Positions 35,057 through 44,540 are shown, numbered from the stretch's first letter. The stretch is 64,000 nt of DNA from Bremerella sp. P1 (GCF_028748185.1 NZ_CP118164.1:2294001-2358000); one strand, 5' to 3'. The notes: a model not told the origin generated them from the sequence alone. Program-made: numbers and translations.

Positions 35057-37033
35057 TTACATCTTTTCGACCGTTTGAATACCCAGCAGATCCAGGCCAT
35101 GTTGTATCACCCGGGCGGTTAAATCGCAAAGCAAGAGTCGGCTATTCTTTTGTTCTTCCGTCTCGGCTTTCAGCACGGGGCAGTTCTCGAAGAAGCTGCT
35201 GTACGACTTGGCCAGCTGATCAAAGAGGTAACTGGTCAGATAATTCGGCCGGTAATCGAGCAGCACGTCGTCCAATGCCTCGGAAAACCGCAGGATGGCC
35301 ATCGCCAACTGACGCTCGGCCGGATGTTCGACCGTGATCTTCGCACTGCTGGTCCGCAGGTCTTCGATCTCGACTTCTCCCTTTCGGAAGATGCTCTGTA
35401 CCCGGGCATACGAGTACTGCATGTACGTCGCCGTATTCCCGTTCAAAGCCAGCATCTTTTCATAGCTGAACTTGTAGTCCGACTCGCGATTCTGCGACAG
35501 GTCGCCATACTTCAGCGCGGCAATACCGACTGTTTCGGAAATCTGCTTTCGCTGAGCTTCATCCAATTGCGGACCGTCCGGCTGCTTATCGTCCCCTTCG
35601 CTGACGACCTTGTAGGCTCGACTGACCGCTTCATCCAGCAGACCTTCCAGCCCCACCGTATCGCCCGATCGCGTTTTGAACGGCTTGCCGTCGTCGCCCA
35701 TGACAGTACCAAAGCTGACGTGCTTCAGTTCGATGTCTTCGTAACCCCATAGTCGCGTGGCGGCGAACAGCTTGTCGAAGTGTTCCCCTTGGCGGAAGTC
35801 GACCACGTATAGAATCGCATCGGGCTTCCAGTGTTCCATCCGGTAGGCGATGGTCGCCAGGTCAGTCGTGGAGTAGAGGAACGCTCCATCCCGTTTACGG
35901 ATGATCATCGGGGCTTTGAAGCCGTCGAGAAACACACACGTTGCTCCTTGCGACTCTTTGGCCAGGCCCTGCTTCTCGAAGTCTTCGACCACGGCGGCAA
36001 GTCGATCGTGATAGAAGCTTTCGCCCAGTTGATGATCGAACGTAACGTTCAATCGCTCGTAGACCCGTTTGATCTCGTCTTCGCAGAACGGCAGGAACTC
36101 TTTCCACAAGGCGATGTTCTCGGCATCCCCTTCGTGCAGCTTGGCCGTTTCCTGCAGGACGGCCGTGCTGATCTCGGGATGCTCGTCGGCCATCTTCTTC
36201 AGCTCAGGCGAGTCCTCGGTCTTGGCGATCTTGGCCTTGGTCGACTCAATCGCTTCGTTCAGTTCCTTGATCTGCGATTGCAAGCGACCGACTTCCTTCT
36301 TCTGCTTCTTTGCTTCGGCTTTATCAGCAGGTTCGGGCGCACTCTTAGCGGCTTCGTACTCGGCCGTTCGCTCGTCGAGCTTCTCGATCAGCTCAGGCAG
36401 TTGCTTCTTCGCATCGAAGTAATCCATCAGCCCTCGCACGACGCGGTAGATTCGCGACAGCTCCGGCACCGGGGCTGCTTTGTAGGCGTCTTTGTCGGCG
36501 AAGTGCTTGTATCCGTAGATGATCATCCCGAACTGAGTTCCCCAGTCGCCGAGATGGTTGTCGCTGATCACGTCGTGCCCGACGAACCGCAGCGTGCGGC
36601 AGAGCGCATCACCGATCACTGTGCTCCGGATGTGACCGACATGCATCGGCTTGGCAACGTTGGGGGAAGAATAGTCGACAACGTACTTCCGCGGCGTCTC
36701 GACCCGCTTGATGCCAATCCGCGGATCGTTCTTCGCGTGCGCAAGCTGCTGCTCGATCCAATCTTCGCGCAGCTTCAAGTTGATGAAGCCAGGTCCGGCG
36801 ACTTCCGGAGTTTCGCAGATATCGCCCACATGCACGGCCGCGACCACTTCGGTGGCCAGATCGCGTGGATTCTTACCCAGCTTCTTGGCCAGGCCCATCG
36901 CGAAGTTGGCCTGGTAGTCGCCGAACTTGGGATCGCCGGCCGGGCGAATCATTTCCAGCAGCGGACCCGCGTCGTCAGCCAAAGACTCCAGCACAGGCTT
37001 AAATCGGGCACGAAGCAGAGCAAGAATGTTCAT
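35057..37033 (-). CDS. argS: Arginyl-tRNA synthetase with coiled-coil insertion
   Basis: A class I synthetase of 658 residues charging tRNA-Arg. It has the N-terminal Add1 domain (ARFKPVLESLADDAG, GDYQANFAMGLAKKLGKNP), the HIGH motif as HVGH (131-134) in SSPNVAKPMHVGHIRST, and a C-terminal DALR anticodon-binding helical domain ending LDLLGIQTVEKM. It is some 80 residues longer than usual because residues about 207-290 form a charged, Lys/Glu/Ala-rich, coiled-coil-like stretch (KKQKKEVGRLQSQIKELNEAIEST) inside the catalytic region. The reading frame is intact. Probably co-transcribed with the methyltransferase 15 bases downstream. Confidence 0.95.
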   Translation of the reverse strand: MNILALLRARFKPVLESLADDAGPLLEMIRPAGDPKFGDYQANFAMGLAKKLGKNPRDLATEVVAAVHVGDICETPEVAGPGFINLKLREDWIEQQLAHAKNDPRIGIKRVETPRKYVVDYSSPNVAKPMHVGHIRSTVIGDALCRTLRFVGHDVISDNHLGDWGTQFGMIIYGYKHFADKDAYKAAPVPELSRIYRVVRGLMDYFDAKKQLPELIEKLDERTAEYEAAKSAPEPADKAEAKKQKKEVGRLQSQIKELNEAIESTKAKIAKTEDSPELKKMADEHPEISTAVLQETAKLHEGDAENIALWKEFLPFCEDEIKRVYERLNVTFDHQLGESFYHDRLAAVVEDFEKQGLAKESQGATCVFLDGFKAPMIIRKRDGAFLYSTTDLATIAYRMEHWKPDAILYVVDFRQGEHFDKLFAATRLWGYEDIELKHVSFGTVMGDDGKPFKTRSGDTVGLEGLLDEAVSRAYKVVSEGDDKQPDGPQLDEAQRKQISETVGIAALKYGDLSQNRESDYKFSYEKMLALNGNTATYMQYSYARVQSIFRKGEVEIEDLRTSSAKITVEHPAERQLAMAILRFSEALDDVLLDYRPNYLTSYLFDQLAKSYSSFFENCPVLKAETEEQKNSRLLLCDLTARVIQHGLDLLGIQTVEKM

Positions 37034-37078
37034 GAAAGTGGCTTGCAGCTTGAATGAATCGAAGTGTTCTCAATCTGG

Positions 37079-37169
37079 TCCCCTCGCCCTTCCCAAGGGA
37101 GAGGGTTGGGAAGCGGGTACCTGGTTCGCCCCTCACCCTAACCCTCTCCCCCAAGGGGCGAGGGGACAA
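37079..37169. repeat. REP-like repeats, inverted pair (copies 2 and 3)
   Basis: Two hairpin units face each other: 37079-37121 in the CCCCTCGCCCTT...GAGAGGGTTGGG orientation, and 37128-37169 as the reverse complement (CTCACCCTAACCCTCTCCCC...AGGGGCGAGGGGAC). They fill most of the 37034-37209 gap between argS and rsfS. Paired opposite copies resemble the BIME arrangement of enterobacterial REPs. Confidence 0.7.
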
Positions 37170-37209
37170 GATGGGAGGTCATGCGGGGCGAGGTTTATGC
37201 CACCAGGGT

Positions 37210-37620
37210 TTATTCGCCAGGGTTTCGCAAGATGCCGGTTAGGTCGACCTTCTTGGCATTCCCCCACAGTTGTTCCAGCTGGAAATACTCGCGGGTTTCT
37301 TCGTCGAACAGGTGGCACACGATCGTACCGTAGTCCAACAAAATCCAGCGGCTTTCGTCGTACCCTTCGCGGCCCATGCGGCGATCGCCAAGCTCTTTTT
37401 CAAGCTTGTCGTCGATCTCTTCGCTCATTGCGTGCAGCTGTCGACGGCTACCACCGGTACCGATGACGAAGTAATCGAAGATCGGCGTCAGGTGCCGCAT
37501 ATCGAGAATGCAGATATCGCGACCGTTATTGTCTTCGATCACCTGGGCGGCTGCTTTGGCGAGCTCGAAGCTGGCGTTATCGCTGTTTTCGGAAGTTTCA
37601 GGCTTGTCAGAATCAGTCAC
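37210..37620 (-). CDS. rsfS: Ribosomal silencing factor RsfS
   Basis: A protein of 136 residues of the RsfS/YbeB/Iojap family, which binds uL14 on the large subunit and blocks subunit joining when nutrients are low. Core motifs are present: DICILDMRHLTPIFDYFVIGTGGSRRQLHAMSEEIDDKL, then DESRWILLDYGTIVCHLFDEETREYFQLEQLWGNA. Start is GTG ending at 37620. A polar 15-residue N-terminal extension is unremarkable. The PIN-TRAM gene lies 54 bases upstream on the same strand. Confidence 0.94.
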   Translation of the reverse strand: MTDSDKPETSENSDNASFELAKAAAQVIEDNNGRDICILDMRHLTPIFDYFVIGTGGSRRQLHAMSEEIDDKLEKELGDRRMGREGYDESRWILLDYGTIVCHLFDEETREYFQLEQLWGNAKKVDLTGILRNPGE

Positions 37621-37674
37621 GCAATTGCCGGGGGACTTGAGTAAATATTGGATTGGGAAGTAGGGCTTCGCTCG

Positions 37675-38751
37675 TTAGGCCGAAGTGTTGGCGTGGGTCT
37701 TCTGACCGCCGCCTGGCGAGCCCCCTTCGTTCGCTTCGTAGCGTCCGAAGATCATGCGTCCGGCACTGGTTTGCAGCACGCTGGTCACCAGAATGCGGAC
37801 CTGGCTGTTGATGTGCTCGCGACCACCTTCGACGACAATCATCGTGCCATCGTCCAGGTAGCCGACGCCTTGGGTGTCTTCTTCACCCTTTTTGACAATC
37901 CGAACCGACAGATGTTCACCTGGCAGGAAGACAGGCTTCAACGCGTTGGCGATCTCGTTCAGGTTGATCACTTCCACGTTGTGCAGCTTGGCAACCTTGT
38001 TCAGGTTGTAGTCGCCGGTGACGATCTTCCCTTCCAGCAGCTTGGCCAAAAGGACCAGTTTCATGTCGACCGGTTGGCCTTCCATGTCAGGCGTCTCGCG
38101 GTCGTGGATCTTCAGATCGACCTGATCGTTGTTTCGCAGACGGTTGAGAATATCGAGCCCGCGGCGGCCGCGGCTGCGCTTCAGCTTGTCGCTGCTGTCG
38201 GCGATACCCTGCAGTTCGGCCAGGACGAACCTCGGCATGATCAGCACATTGTCGAAGAAGCCGGTCTCGACGACGTCGGCGATGCGGCCGTCGATCACGA
38301 TACTGGTATCCAGCACGTACGGCTTGGGCCCCTTCACTTCCTTGGCGAATTCCACGTAAGGAATGATGAAGCGGAAGTCGTCCTTCGTCTGCAGCACCAG
38401 GCTGATACAGCTATAGCAAAGCACCATCCCGATCACCAATTGCAGTGCCCGGTGCGCCGTGACGGCCCCGGGGTTATCGGCCGGGAACCAAACCTGGGTG
38501 ATCAGCCCCAGGATGTACGTCAGCGAGAGCCCCACGAGAAGGCCGAAGTAGACGCCCGAGATGGTGTCGTATCGCTTGTTCTTGACGAAGATATCGATGC
38601 CGATGACCGCCAAGGCCAAAACCAGCACCCCACAGAACGCCCAAAAAGGCTGATCCTGCAGCGCACTGCGGAAGGCATCGACCTGGATGACGGTAATGCC
38701 GACACCGGCAGCCACCAGGATAAAAACAATTCTAAGTACAATCAGCGCCAT
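37675..38751 (-). CDS. Membrane PIN-TRAM domain protein (YacL-like)
   Basis: A protein of 358 residues. Four TM helices (about 3-22, 36-54, 66-85 and 102-120) precede a PIN nuclease domain with acidic residues Asp148 (VLDTSIVIDGR), Glu179, Asp229 and Asp247 (GDYNL), so nuclease activity is plausible. A C-terminal TRAM RNA-binding domain follows (FLPGEHLSVRIVKKGEEDTQGVGYLDDGTMIVVEGG). Same architecture as YacL/Ycf-type membrane PIN-TRAM proteins. A Gly-rich low-complexity tail ends the protein. RNA substrate unknown. Confidence 0.9.
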   Translation of the reverse strand: MALIVLRIVFILVAAGVGITVIQVDAFRSALQDQPFWAFCGVLVLALAVIGIDIFVKNKRYDTISGVYFGLLVGLSLTYILGLITQVWFPADNPGAVTAHRALQLVIGMVLCYSCISLVLQTKDDFRFIIPYVEFAKEVKGPKPYVLDTSIVIDGRIADVVETGFFDNVLIMPRFVLAELQGIADSSDKLKRSRGRRGLDILNRLRNNDQVDLKIHDRETPDMEGQPVDMKLVLLAKLLEGKIVTGDYNLNKVAKLHNVEVINLNEIANALKPVFLPGEHLSVRIVKKGEEDTQGVGYLDDGTMIVVEGGREHINSQVRILVTSVLQTSAGRMIFGRYEANEGGSPGGGQKTHANTSA

Positions 38752-38900
38752 GGAGAGCCTGCAGGAGACGACCTAAACCGACAAGATTGCGACGGCAACC
38801 CATCAGTAAGGCAGGTCGTTCTCCCCTTAAAAGACAAACCTAATCTCAATTCCAAGTGAAGTATTCTACCTAGCATCGGTCCCGAAAGCATCCCCATAGA

Positions 38901-39998
38901 CTAGCGAAAATGGGCGTCAAACTCCCGCTGGCAGTAAGAATCGGTCATGGTGGCAATGTAATACCCTACGGTGCGAGGTAGCCCCCAAACCTCGAACCAT
39001 TCGGCACACTTCCCGCGTACCAATTCGGGGCGGTTCAGATACCCCTCGAACATCTGCCGTAGCTGGTCCTGACCACGGTTACGAAACTCGATGATATCGG
39101 GATGGCGATAAACCCGCTCGAAAAGGAACTTCTCGAGTTGCGTTTTCCGCGTACGCAGGTCATCGCTCACCGTCACTATCGGCTCGCACAGCTCGGCTTC
39201 CTCCGGCGTCAGCGGGTTCCACTTGGCAATCCGCTCCATAGCCGTCTGCATCACGTCGGTGACCTGAATGTCGATCAACTGGTGAATGACCATCTTCCGC
39301 AACCGACGCCCTTCCAGCTGGCCATACCGCTGATAGGCTTTCTCGGCCGCTTGCGCGAAAAGTGGAACCTGCATCAGCTCGTCGAAATTCACCAGCCCTA
39401 GCTTCAATGCATCGTCCGCGTCGTGCGTGTCGTACGTGATGCTGTCGCAGGCCTCGACCGTCTGGGCTTCCAGCAGTGGCCGCAGGAAGGTCATTTGCCG
39501 CTTGTCGACCCGAGTGATCTGCCCTTCCAGGACTTCGTGCGTCAGGTTGAGCCCATCGTAATAAGGACTGCGCGTTTCGAGATGCTTCACCAACACCAGG
39601 CCAAACGCATTGTGCGAGAAGCCTCCGCAGTCGGCCATGCACTCCTGCAAGACTTCCTCGCCGGTATGCCCCAACGGCGGATGGCCCAGATCGTGCAAAT
39701 AGCCCAAAGCCTCGATAAGTTCCTCATTCAGCCCCAGGCTACGGCCGATCGTGCGAGCGACATTGACGACTTCGATCGTGTGCGTCAGCCGCGTGCGGTG
39801 GTAGTCGCTGACGTTCATGAAGACCTGGGTTTTGTCGGCCATCCGGCGGAACGCGCTGCTATGGATAATCCGATCGCGGTCGCGCTGAAACGGCGAGCGA
39901 TACGGCTGGTCGGACTCCTGGTGCTCGCGGCCGCGCGACTGTTTACTTCGCAGCGCGTAAGGAGCCAAAAGCCGCTCCTCGCGCTGTTCATAATTCAT
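38901..39998 (-). CDS. dGTPase-like HD-domain phosphohydrolase
   Basis: A protein of 365 residues of the deoxyguanosinetriphosphate triphosphohydrolase-like family, which hydrolyses dNTPs to deoxynucleoside and triphosphate. The HD metal ligands are visible as His in RLTHTIEV (near residue 73), His-Asp in YLHDLGHPPLGHTGE (near 102-103) and a later Asp (SITYDTHDADDALKLGL). The family N-terminus (LAPYALRSKQSRGREH, SPFQRDRDRIIHSSAFRRM) is intact. I use the second ATG (39998); one four codons upstream is possible. Neither has a good ribosome site. Confidence 0.9.
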   Translation of the reverse strand: MNYEQREERLLAPYALRSKQSRGREHQESDQPYRSPFQRDRDRIIHSSAFRRMADKTQVFMNVSDYHRTRLTHTIEVVNVARTIGRSLGLNEELIEALGYLHDLGHPPLGHTGEEVLQECMADCGGFSHNAFGLVLVKHLETRSPYYDGLNLTHEVLEGQITRVDKRQMTFLRPLLEAQTVEACDSITYDTHDADDALKLGLVNFDELMQVPLFAQAAEKAYQRYGQLEGRRLRKMVIHQLIDIQVTDVMQTAMERIAKWNPLTPEEAELCEPIVTVSDDLRTRKTQLEKFLFERVYRHPDIIEFRNRGQDQLRQMFEGYLNRPELVRGKCAEWFEVWGLPRTVGYYIATMTDSYCQREFDAHFR

Positions 39999-40024
39999 GA
40001 AATGATGCATGTGCTTTGGTCGTA

Positions 40025-40193
40025 GTTTTCAGTTTTCAGTGTTCAGATTTCAGTGGAAAGAGCCCAATAAACACGTGGTGAATCGACGTAACCCTTTTCT
40101 CTAACAACGCTTTGCGTACTGATCGGGAAAGAGAATTCCATCGGCGTTCGGATTCGATTTCTTGCTGAAAACTGAAAACTGAAAACTGAACAC
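40025..40193. repeat. Heptad repeat pair CTGAAAA, inverted
   Basis: At 40165-40193 the heptamer CTGAAAA occurs three times in tandem plus a variant CTGAACA. The reverse complement, with two substitutions, lies at 40025-40054. The two face each other across about 110 bases between the dGTPase-like gene and uvrA. Together they could fold into a long stem. The 40011-40330 gap holds no convincing gene; a 73-codon frame here merely translates the repeat. Confidence 0.7.
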
Positions 40194-40330
40194 GCTTCCC
40201 CTCTAGTTGCCACCTTGGGTGGGCCCTGTTAGCCTGAACTGAATTGTCACTCATCATTTATACCTTTAAGGTCGGGATTGCCCCATGGCAGGGGCAGGTG
40301 CGAAATCCGAGACCTTATTGCCCAGCATGA

Positions 40331-43204
40331 TTGTCTGCCATCGTGGATTTTCATCGAGACAAGCTGTCTGCCATCGATCCGACGCAGGATACGTCCTCTA
40401 TCTGCGTTCGCGGGGCACGCGTCCACAACCTCAAAAACGTCGACATCGATCTCCCTCGAGACCAGTTGATCGTCATCACCGGGCCCAGCGGTAGCGGCAA
40501 AAGCTCGCTGGCGCTCGACACCCTGTACGCCGAAGGACAGCGTCAGTATGTTGAAAGCCTTTCGGTGTACGCGCGGCAGTTCCTCGATCAGATGGAACGC
40601 CCCGACGTCGACCTGATTGTCGGCCTGCAGCCCACCATCTGTATCGACCAGCGAACCGGCAGCCAGAACCCGCGCAGCACGGTCGCCACGATCACCGAGA
40701 TCTACGACTACCTCCGTCTACTGATGGCCCGGCTCGGACAGCCTCATTGCTGGAAGTGCGATCGCCCGATCACCCAGCAAACAGCCGAACAGATTCAAGA
40801 TCGTCTGCTGGCCCTGCCCGATGAAACCAAGCTGATGATCATGGCCCCGATGGTTCAGGGGCGCAAAGGGGCGCACAAAGAGGTCTTCGATCGCATCCGC
40901 CGCGAAGGTCTGCTGCGAGTCCGCGTCGACGACGAGGTCTACCAGATCGACGAAGTCCCCGAGCTGAACCCGAAAAAGAATCACACGATCGAAGCGATCG
41001 TCGACCGCATCATCATTCGCGAAGGGCTTCGCGCTCGCATGAGCGATTCGGTAGCGATGGCCCTGAAACTGGGTGAAGGCCGGCTGCTTTCCTGCCACTT
41101 GGATACCGACATCGTCGACAAGGCGCATCCCAAGGGGACCTGGATCGATCAGATCTTCAACACCGAGCTGGCCTGCACCGAGTGCAACCTCAGCTTCATC
41201 GATATCGAGCCCCGCACGTTCAGCTTCAACAGCCCCTACGGGACCTGCCCCAAGTGCGAAGGCCTCGGCATCTGCGAAGAGTTCGACCCCGACCTGGTCG
41301 TGCCGGATCGCGAACAATCGATCGACGACGGCGCGATCGCTCCGTGGCGTGGCCTGACGGCGGCCGCGCTGACCAAGGTCACCAAGGGGCTCGACACCTG
41401 GCTCGGCAAGCACAAGCTTGACCGCACCTCGAAGCTCAGCGAATGGACCGAGGACCAGCGCACCAAGCTCCTGTCCGGCGAAGGCAATGCCTGGCAAGGC
41501 GTACTGATCGCCCTGGAAAAAGAGTTTGTCACGACGACCCGTAAAAAGCGGCTCGAACAGCTCGGCAAGTTCCGCGGCAAGCTCCCCTGCCCTGCGTGTC
41601 ACGGGGCCCGTCTGCGGCCCGAAGCGCTCGCCGTGCGGGTAGCCGATCACAACATTCATCAGATCGTTCGTCTGAGCATCAACGATGCCCGCACGTTCTT
41701 CGATGACCTGGAGTTCGACGAACACGAGAGCCTGATCGCGACGCCGATCATCCGCGAGATCGCCAAGCGTCTAGCCTTCCTGGAAAAGGTCGGAGCCGAT
41801 TACCTCACGCTCGATCGTGCCGCCGATACGCTCAGCGGTGGCGAACTGCAACGTGTTCGCCTGGCCACCGGCATCGGTAGCGGGCTGGTCGGTATCTGTT
41901 ACATCCTGGACGAACCTTCGATCGGTCTTCACTCGCGTGACAACCACCGCCTGATCGAGGCGCTCGTCGAACTGCGCGACCATGGCAACACCGTGATCGT
42001 GGTTGAACACGACGAAGCGATCATGCGCGTCGCCGATCGCCTGGTCGATGTCGGCCCGGGTGCCGGTCACCGGGGCGGGCAGATCATCGCCGAAGGCACG
42101 CCAGACGTCGTCGCGAATGTCGATGCTTCGATCACCGGCCAATACCTCAGCGGCCGCACGAAGATCGACGTTCCCGCATCCCGTCGCAAGGTTGCCAAGT
42201 CGCGGATGATCTCCATCGAAGGAGCCACGACCAACAACTTGAAGGATGTGGCTGTTCAGGTTCCGTTGGGCGCGTTCGTCTGCGTGACCGGGGTGAGCGG
42301 TAGCGGCAAGAGTTCGTTGGTGAACGAAACGATCACACCGGCACTGCTTCGCCGCCTGGGTCAGCCCTCGCAGCGTCCTGGGGCGTTCACCAGTCTTCGC
42401 GGCACGAGCCAGGTCGACAAGGTCATCCCGATCGACCAGTCCCCAATCGGCCGCACGCCGCGTAGTAACCCGGCTACGTATACCGGCGTGTTCGATGAAA
42501 TCCGCAAGGTGTTCGCCGAGACGCGGCAAGCGAAGCAGTACGGCTACAAGGCGTCGCGGTTCAGCTTCAACGTCAAAGGGGGCCGCTGCGAAGAATGCCA
42601 AGGCCAGGGCCTGCGGAAGATCGAAATGAACTTCCTGCCTGACCTGTTCGTCGAGTGCCCTCAGTGCCACGGCAAACGCTTCAACCGACAGACGCTACGG
42701 GTCAAATATAAAGACCTTTCGATCGCCGACGTCTTGAACCTGCCGATCGAAGAAGCGTCTGAGTTCTTCGAGGCAGTGCCCACCATCCACCGCGTGCTGG
42801 CAAGCCTGTGCGACGTGGGCCTGGGCTATCTCTCGCTCGGCCAACCGAGCACGACCCTTTCCGGCGGTGAAGCCCAGCGTATCAAGCTGGCCACCGAACT
42901 GGCCCGCACCGAAACCGGCAGCACGCTGTACGTCCTCGACGAACCGACCACCGGGCTGCACTTCGAAGACATCCGCCGCTTGCTCTCGGTCCTCTCGCGC
43001 TTAGTCGACAAGGGGAACACGGTCCTGGTGATCGAACACAACCTGGACGTCATCAAGAGCGCCGACTGGCTGATCGACCTCGGCCCCGAAGGCGGCTCTG
43101 GCGGCGGCCAAATCATCGCCACCGGCACGCCCGAACAAGTCGCCGAAGTCGAAGCGAGCTACACTGGGCAGTATCTGAAACCGCTGCTCAACGGGAACGC
43201 GTAG
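40331..43204 (+). CDS. uvrA: Excinuclease ABC subunit A
   Basis: A DNA damage-recognition ATPase of 957 residues for nucleotide excision repair, acting as a dimer with UvrB. The first nucleotide-binding domain has Walker [10 protein letters not shown] (51-59), signature [18 protein letters not shown] and Walker [11 protein letters not shown]. The second has [24 protein letters not shown] and [10 protein letters not shown]. Zinc modules appear as CWKC, CTEC...CPKC, CPAC and CEEC...CPQC. Length is normal. The start is taken as TTG 40331; a GTG at 40343 is an alternative. REP-like sequence begins 10 bases after the stop. Confidence 0.97.
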   Translation: MSAIVDFHRDKLSAIDPTQDTSSICVRGARVHNLKNVDIDLPRDQLIVITGPSGSGKSSLALDTLYAEGQRQYVESLSVYARQFLDQMERPDVDLIVGLQPTICIDQRTGSQNPRSTVATITEIYDYLRLLMARLGQPHCWKCDRPITQQTAEQIQDRLLALPDETKLMIMAPMVQGRKGAHKEVFDRIRREGLLRVRVDDEVYQIDEVPELNPKKNHTIEAIVDRIIIREGLRARMSDSVAMALKLGEGRLLSCHLDTDIVDKAHPKGTWIDQIFNTELACTECNLSFIDIEPRTFSFNSPYGTCPKCEGLGICEEFDPDLVVPDREQSIDDGAIAPWRGLTAAALTKVTKGLDTWLGKHKLDRTSKLSEWTEDQRTKLLSGEGNAWQGVLIALEKEFVTTTRKKRLEQLGKFRGKLPCPACHGARLRPEALAVRVADHNIHQIVRLSINDARTFFDDLEFDEHESLIATPIIREIAKRLAFLEKVGADYLTLDRAADTLSGGELQRVRLATGIGSGLVGICYILDEPSIGLHSRDNHRLIEALVELRDHGNTVIVVEHDEAIMRVADRLVDVGPGAGHRGGQIIAEGTPDVVANVDASITGQYLSGRTKIDVPASRRKVAKSRMISIEGATTNNLKDVAVQVPLGAFVCVTGVSGSGKSSLVNETITPALLRRLGQPSQRPGAFTSLRGTSQVDKVIPIDQSPIGRTPRSNPATYTGVFDEIRKVFAETRQAKQYGYKASRFSFNVKGGRCEECQGQGLRKIEMNFLPDLFVECPQCHGKRFNRQTLRVKYKDLSIADVLNLPIEEASEFFEAVPTIHRVLASLCDVGLGYLSLGQPSTTLSGGEAQRIKLATELARTETGSTLYVLDEPTTGLHFEDIRRLLSVLSRLVDKGNTVLVIEHNLDVIKSADWLIDLGPEGGSGGGQIIATGTPEQVAEVEASYTGQYLKPLLNGNA

Positions 43205-43214
43205 CCTTAAACTC

Positions 43215-43270
43215 CTGTCCCCTCGCCCCTTTGGGGAGAGGGCTAGGGTGAGGGGCGAAGCTGGTACCCG
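43215..43270. repeat. REP-like repeat, copy 4
   Basis: The best full-length copy: CTGTCCCCTCGCCCC, a TTTGGGG hairpin turn, GAGAGGGCTAGGGTGAGGGG, then CGAAGCTGGTACCC. It starts 10 bases after uvrA. The GGTACCCGCT tail recurs at 43350 and, reversed, at 37110. It opens a 43205-43685 stretch of 480 bases without a supported gene, filled by the repeats listed next. Confidence 0.72.
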
Positions 43271-43319
43271 CTCTTGAAGTCTCAAAGAGAAGATCCACCG
43301 CGGATCACGCAGATAAGAA

Positions 43320-43387
43320 GTAGGGCCCGCGTGTCGCGGGTCGGCCCCCTGGTACCCGCTTCGCGACCCGCGACACGCGGGCCCTAC
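43320..43387. repeat. 24-bp perfect inverted repeat
   Basis: Arms 43320-43343 and 43364-43387 are perfect reverse complements (the left begins GTAGGGCCCGCGTG) with a 20-base loop containing GGTACC. No T run follows on the + side. The left flank (CCGCGGATCACGCAGATAAG, 43299-43318) resembles sequence at 56224-56254, so the unit may be a larger dispersed repeat. Confidence 0.8.
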
Positions 43388-43468
43388 AAAAAAATTCCAG
43401 GCGCACTATCTCAGGGCAGCGTTCTGCCTGTAAACTACACGTACATCCATCGAAGCACTCTCGCTCCC

Positions 43469-43500
43469 CCGGGTGCCACGCCCAAGTCCGCTTGGGCGTG
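43469..43500 (+). repeat. 32-nt palindromic repeat, copy A
   Basis: This 32-base unit begins CCGGGTGC and contains a 10-bp palindrome, CACGCCCAAG and CTTGGGCGTG, around a 4-base loop. A copy with one mismatch lies in the opposite orientation at 44298-44329. Confidence 0.8.
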
Positions 43501-43560
43501 CCAAGAGGTAGCCATCCTAAACGGGCGACCTCCTTCACACGTGCCCATCCCAACCTGTGC

Positions 43561-43646
43561 CACTGGCCTCTGGCCAGTGTTCTTACGGCCAATTTGGGAT
43601 GGCTCACCATGTTCTCACTTCGCACTGCCGAGGGCAGCCGTGGCAC
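43561..43646. repeat. Two CACTGCC/CACTGGCC hairpin repeats
   Basis: Positions 43561-43579 form a perfect hairpin, CACTGGCC-TCT-GGCCAGTG. Positions 43623-43646 read CACTGCCGAGGGCAGCCGTGGCAC, an inverted and slightly changed copy of the hairpin at 56268-56299. Both lie upstream of the hypothetical gene at 43686. Confidence 0.6.
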
Positions 43647-43685
43647 GCGATTCATCAAAACAACTTCACCACACAAGCGAACATC

Positions 43686-44405
43686 ATGTCCCATCACCAC
43701 GCAGCACAACCTGAAAAACACGGAGCAGGCCACTCTGGCCATGCTCCGCAGGTTGCCGTGCGCGATGGGAACCGGCTGCTGTGTCCCTGTTGTGGGGAAG
43801 TGTTGATGGTGCTGCCGGAGAAGCCGCCTTCCTACGGAGCCAACTGCCAAGCAGTCGCCATCGATCCGGAGATCGCGGCGCACGAGTTCCCGGCAGACCC
43901 ACCTCCGCAGATTCCTACCCGGCGATCCACCACGCTTCGGCCTGCGTCACTCGATCAGTGCGAACCGCGCGAGCGCGACGAAGCCACGCGGGCTCGTGAA
44001 CGCGAACTCTACCGGCTCAAGCGCCCCCTGCGAGAACCACTCACTTACGAAGCGGCCCGGCTGTTCGCCTACACCTACTACCGCCTGCAGGCCCTCGACC
44101 GGCAATTGCATCGCGAGATTTGCCAGAAGCAGGAAGAGATCGACGCGCTGGAGCGGGAACTGGATGGCCTGAAGGAAACGTCTTCGCGCGAAGAACGTCC
44201 ACAACGCGCGAAGCAGGTAAAGGTTCGTCTTTATGGCGAGCCCAAGAAGATCATCACACCGGCGCGACGCCAGCGCGTTCGCGGCGCGCTTCAAAGACAC
44301 GCCCAAGCAGACTTGGGCGTGGCACCCGGACGACTTCGCGACGTGAACGCGGCCGCCGCAGGAACGAACAAGACGCATGAAGCCAGCGAACGCGGACCGC
44401 CTTAA
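43686..44405 (+). CDS. Hypothetical protein with zinc-ribbon-like CPCC motif and coiled coil
   Basis: A protein of 239 residues that I do not recognise. The N-terminus is His-rich (SHHHAAQPEKHGAGHSGHAPQ), followed by LLCPCCGEVLMVLPEK and GANC, a possible half zinc ribbon. The middle is Arg/Glu-rich (RERDEATRARERELYRLKRP) with a coiled-coil helix (LDRQLHREICQKQEEIDALERELDGLK). The tail from about residue 203 contains the 32-nt palindromic repeat, translated as RHAQADLGVAPG, so the last 35 residues may not be ancestral. ATG 43686 is chosen because upstream sequence is repeat-derived. Ribosome site weak. Confidence 0.5.
   Translation: MSHHHAAQPEKHGAGHSGHAPQVAVRDGNRLLCPCCGEVLMVLPEKPPSYGANCQAVAIDPEIAAHEFPADPPPQIPTRRSTTLRPASLDQCEPRERDEATRARERELYRLKRPLREPLTYEAARLFAYTYYRLQALDRQLHREICQKQEEIDALERELDGLKETSSREERPQRAKQVKVRLYGEPKKIITPARRQRVRGALQRHAQADLGVAPGRLRDVNAAAAGTNKTHEASERGPP
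44298..44329 (-). repeat. 32-nt palindromic repeat, copy B, inside a coding frame
   Basis: Reverse complement of 43469-43500 with a single mismatch (position 21 of the unit). It lies within the 3' portion of the hypothetical gene ending at 44405, in frame. Confidence 0.8.
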
Positions 44406-44410
44406 AGAAT

Positions 44411-44452
44411 CCTGTCCCCTCTCCCTTAGGGGAGAGGGCTAGGATGAGGGTT
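44411..44452. repeat. REP-like repeat, copy 5
   Basis: CCTGTCCCCTCTCCC, then TTAGGGGAGAGGGCTAGGATGAGGG, starting 5 bases after the preceding stop. Same orientation as the uvrA-proximal copy. Confidence 0.7.
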
Positions 44453-44540
44453 TATTGAGCGTCCTTTGCCCAACATTGCCAGATGGAAGTTCCGGATCGA
44501 TCGGAACACCGCTCGCGCATGCGCTGCTTACAAGCAAGAT

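Noticed and set aside
37648-38859. 403-codon + strand frame opposite the PIN-TRAM gene
   Set aside because: Asp/His/Gln-rich translation typical of antisense of a GC-rich gene; the - strand protein has clear motifs.
40036-40257. 73-codon frame between dGTPase-like gene and uvrA
   Set aside because: Its sequence (VQFSVFSFQQE) is the translation of the CTGAAAA repeats.
43305-43883. 192-codon - strand frame
   Set aside because: Built from inverted repeats and the antisense of the CPCC protein gene; low-complexity Arg/Gly content.
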